Shown: positions 12,751 through 13,806 of the stretch, piece by piece
How positions within the stretch are numbered: position 1 is the first letter of the stretch
How the letters are laid out: every line of letters starts with the position of its first letter
NCBI GenBank assembly: GCA_946887155.1
Contig: CAMPKM010000030.1
Span: 1-13,806 of the forward strand
Direction: 5' to 3'
Source: an uncultured Gemmatimonadota bacterium
GTDB lineage: Bacteria; Gemmatimonadota; Gemmatimonadetes; Gemmatimonadales; Gemmatimonadaceae
DNA: 13,806 nt
The notes under the pieces: model-generated
Told to the model about the DNA's origin: nothing
Database searches by the model: none
What the model saw: the letters and a program-made list of their open reading frames with translations, nothing else
Translations under genes and position numbers: made by a program

Positions 12751-13806
12751 ATGCCACGGGTGCGATCACTGGTTGCGGCTGTTGCCGCCGTTGTCGTCAC
12801 GGGGTCGTGGGGGATCCACACGGCGGGCGCCGCGTCGCAGGATGCGCGGGAACTCACACCGCGCGAGCAGGCATTCCACGTGCTGAATCGCCTCGCGTTC
12901 GGGCCGCGGCCGGGAGACGTCGATCGGGTCGTGACGATGGGTGTCGACCGTTGGGTAGAACAACACCTCGACCCCGATCGAGTGCCGGATCGTGACACGG
13001 ACCAGTTGCTGCGCACGTTCACGAACCTGAAGCGACCGGGGAGCGAGCTGCTGCGGGACTACCCTCCTCGGAACGCACAGCAACTGGCGGCCCGGTTGCG
13101 ATCTGATTCCGCGCTCACACGCGCCGACAGCATCGAGCTCCGTCGTCAGGCTCAACGGAACAGGGAATTCGTGAACGACTTGCTCGCCGCGAAGGTGGCG
13201 CGGGCGGTCGTCAGCGAGCGCCAGCTCGCCGAAGTGATGACCGACTTCTGGGAGAATCACTTCAACCTGTTCATCGGCAAGGCGCAGCTGCGGTATTACC
13301 TCCCCGAATACAGCGAACGTGTCATCCGCCCGCAGGCACTCGGCAAATTCCGCGACCTGCTGGGCGCGGTCGCGAAGAGCCCGGCCATGCTCATGTACCT
13401 GGACAACGCGCAGTCGGTCGCCGACAGTGGCCAACCAACGTTAGGCGCTGATGGACGGGTTCGGGGACGGCTGCGGCAGGGCGCAATCAACCGGCGCATC
13501 CAGCGGCTCGACTCGGCGCAGCGCGCGGCCGTTCAGCAGTTGCAGCAGCGACGGCCCCGTGGGCTCAACGAGAACTATGCCCGCGAGCTGCTCGAGCTGC
13601 ACACGCTGGGCGTGGATGGCGGATACACGCAGCAGGATGTCATCGAGGTTGCTCGAGCGCTAACCGGGTGGGGAGTTGAACCACTACGGCAGGGCGGAGG
13701 TGGCTTCGTCTTCCGGCCGCAGGCCCATGACGCTGGCCCAAAGACCGTGCTTGGCCACTCGCTGCGCGCCGGTCGTGGCATCGCGGACGGCGAAGACGTC
13801 CTGGAC
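12751..13806 (+). CDS. DUF1800 domain-containing exported protein (3' end outside window)
   Basis: The frame is open from ATG 12751 to the window edge (352 residues visible). GGAGG at 12740-12744, 6 bases before the ATG, fixes the start, and a signal peptide follows (basic MPRVR, hydrophobic core to about residue 20, AGAAS near 25-29). The domain begins with EQAFHVLNRLAFGPRPGDV and includes MTDFWENHFNLF and MLMYLDNAQS (213-222). NENYARELLELHTLGVDGGYTQQDV starts near residue 273 and the LTGWG motif follows; these are hallmark DUF1800 segments. About 50 residues rich in Arg and Gln separate MLMYLDN from NENYAREL, where most family members have a short loop. DUF1800 proteins are often encoded next to a DUF1501 protein, which would be expected just downstream. 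Biochemical function of the family is not established. Confidence 0.93.
   Translation, partial: MPRVRSLVAAVAAVVVTGSWGIHTAGAASQDARELTPREQAFHVLNRLAFGPRPGDVDRVVTMGVDRWVEQHLDPDRVPDRDTDQLLRTFTNLKRPGSELLRDYPPRNAQQLAARLRSDSALTRADSIELRRQAQRNREFVNDLLAAKVARAVVSERQLAEVMTDFWENHFNLFIGKAQLRYYLPEYSERVIRPQALGKFRDLLGAVAKSPAMLMYLDNAQSVADSGQPTLGADGRVRGRLRQGAINRRIQRLDSAQRAAVQQLQQRRPRGLNENYARELLELHTLGVDGGYTQQDVIEVARALTGWGVEPLRQGGGGFVFRPQAHDAGPKTVLGHSLRAGRGIADGEDVLD

Overview
The window is a high-GC stretch (roughly two thirds G+C by eye) of an ordinary-looking bacterial chromosome. The gene mix fits a Gemmatimonadota-like organism or a relative: an exported Ig-like/beta-propeller lipoprotein, a DUF1800 protein, ThyX instead of ThyA, a second-type EF-G, a lone TonB-like protein and several small unrecognised membrane proteins. 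The phylum is an inference from gene content and composition; there is no rRNA or other phylogenetic marker to prove it. I see no phage, plasmid, CRISPR, transposase or defence operon.

Layout. 1-660: 3' end of an unrecognised membrane protein gene. 661-959: intergenic region dominated by a very long imperfect inverted repeat (arms of about 85 bases). 960-2144: patatin-like phospholipase. 2145-2535: gene-free stretch ending in a terminator-like hairpin. 2536-3033: small four-helix membrane protein. 3174-3917: TonB-family protein. 3958-5109 (minus): exported member of a conserved family with a methyltransferase-like motif. 5296-6045: thyX, followed by a strong terminator. 6096-8102: lipoprotein with an Ig-like domain and 14 propeller repeats. 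8146-10254 (minus): EF-G-like GTPase. 10470-11009 (minus): unrecognised protein, possibly a frameshifted longer gene. 11327-11821 (minus): small membrane protein. 11896-12594: OmpR/PhoB-type response regulator, probably leaderless. 12751 to the end: DUF1800 protein, cut by the window edge.

Most genes appear to be single transcription units with alternating strands, so there is no evident multi-gene pathway. The most distinctive non-coding signal is a set of three palindromic elements sharing a GTCAGAC core (3918-3957, 8078-8146, 10347-10396). Each sits at or just beyond a gene's 3' end, and two of them fill the whole gap between convergent genes. Their cores agree but their inner stems differ in sequence while staying self-complementary, as expected of a dispersed REP-like family or of recruited terminators. 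The long inverted repeat upstream of the patatin gene is a second, unrelated intergenic structure.

Other points worth a look: an EF-G-like protein with a degenerate G4 motif and Tyr in place of the catalytic His; a ThyX signature one residue longer than canonical; a 14-repeat propeller whose last blade seems to be closed by the N-terminal strand; a terminator whose T-run ends four bases before the next start codon; and a possible frameshift at a G5 run.
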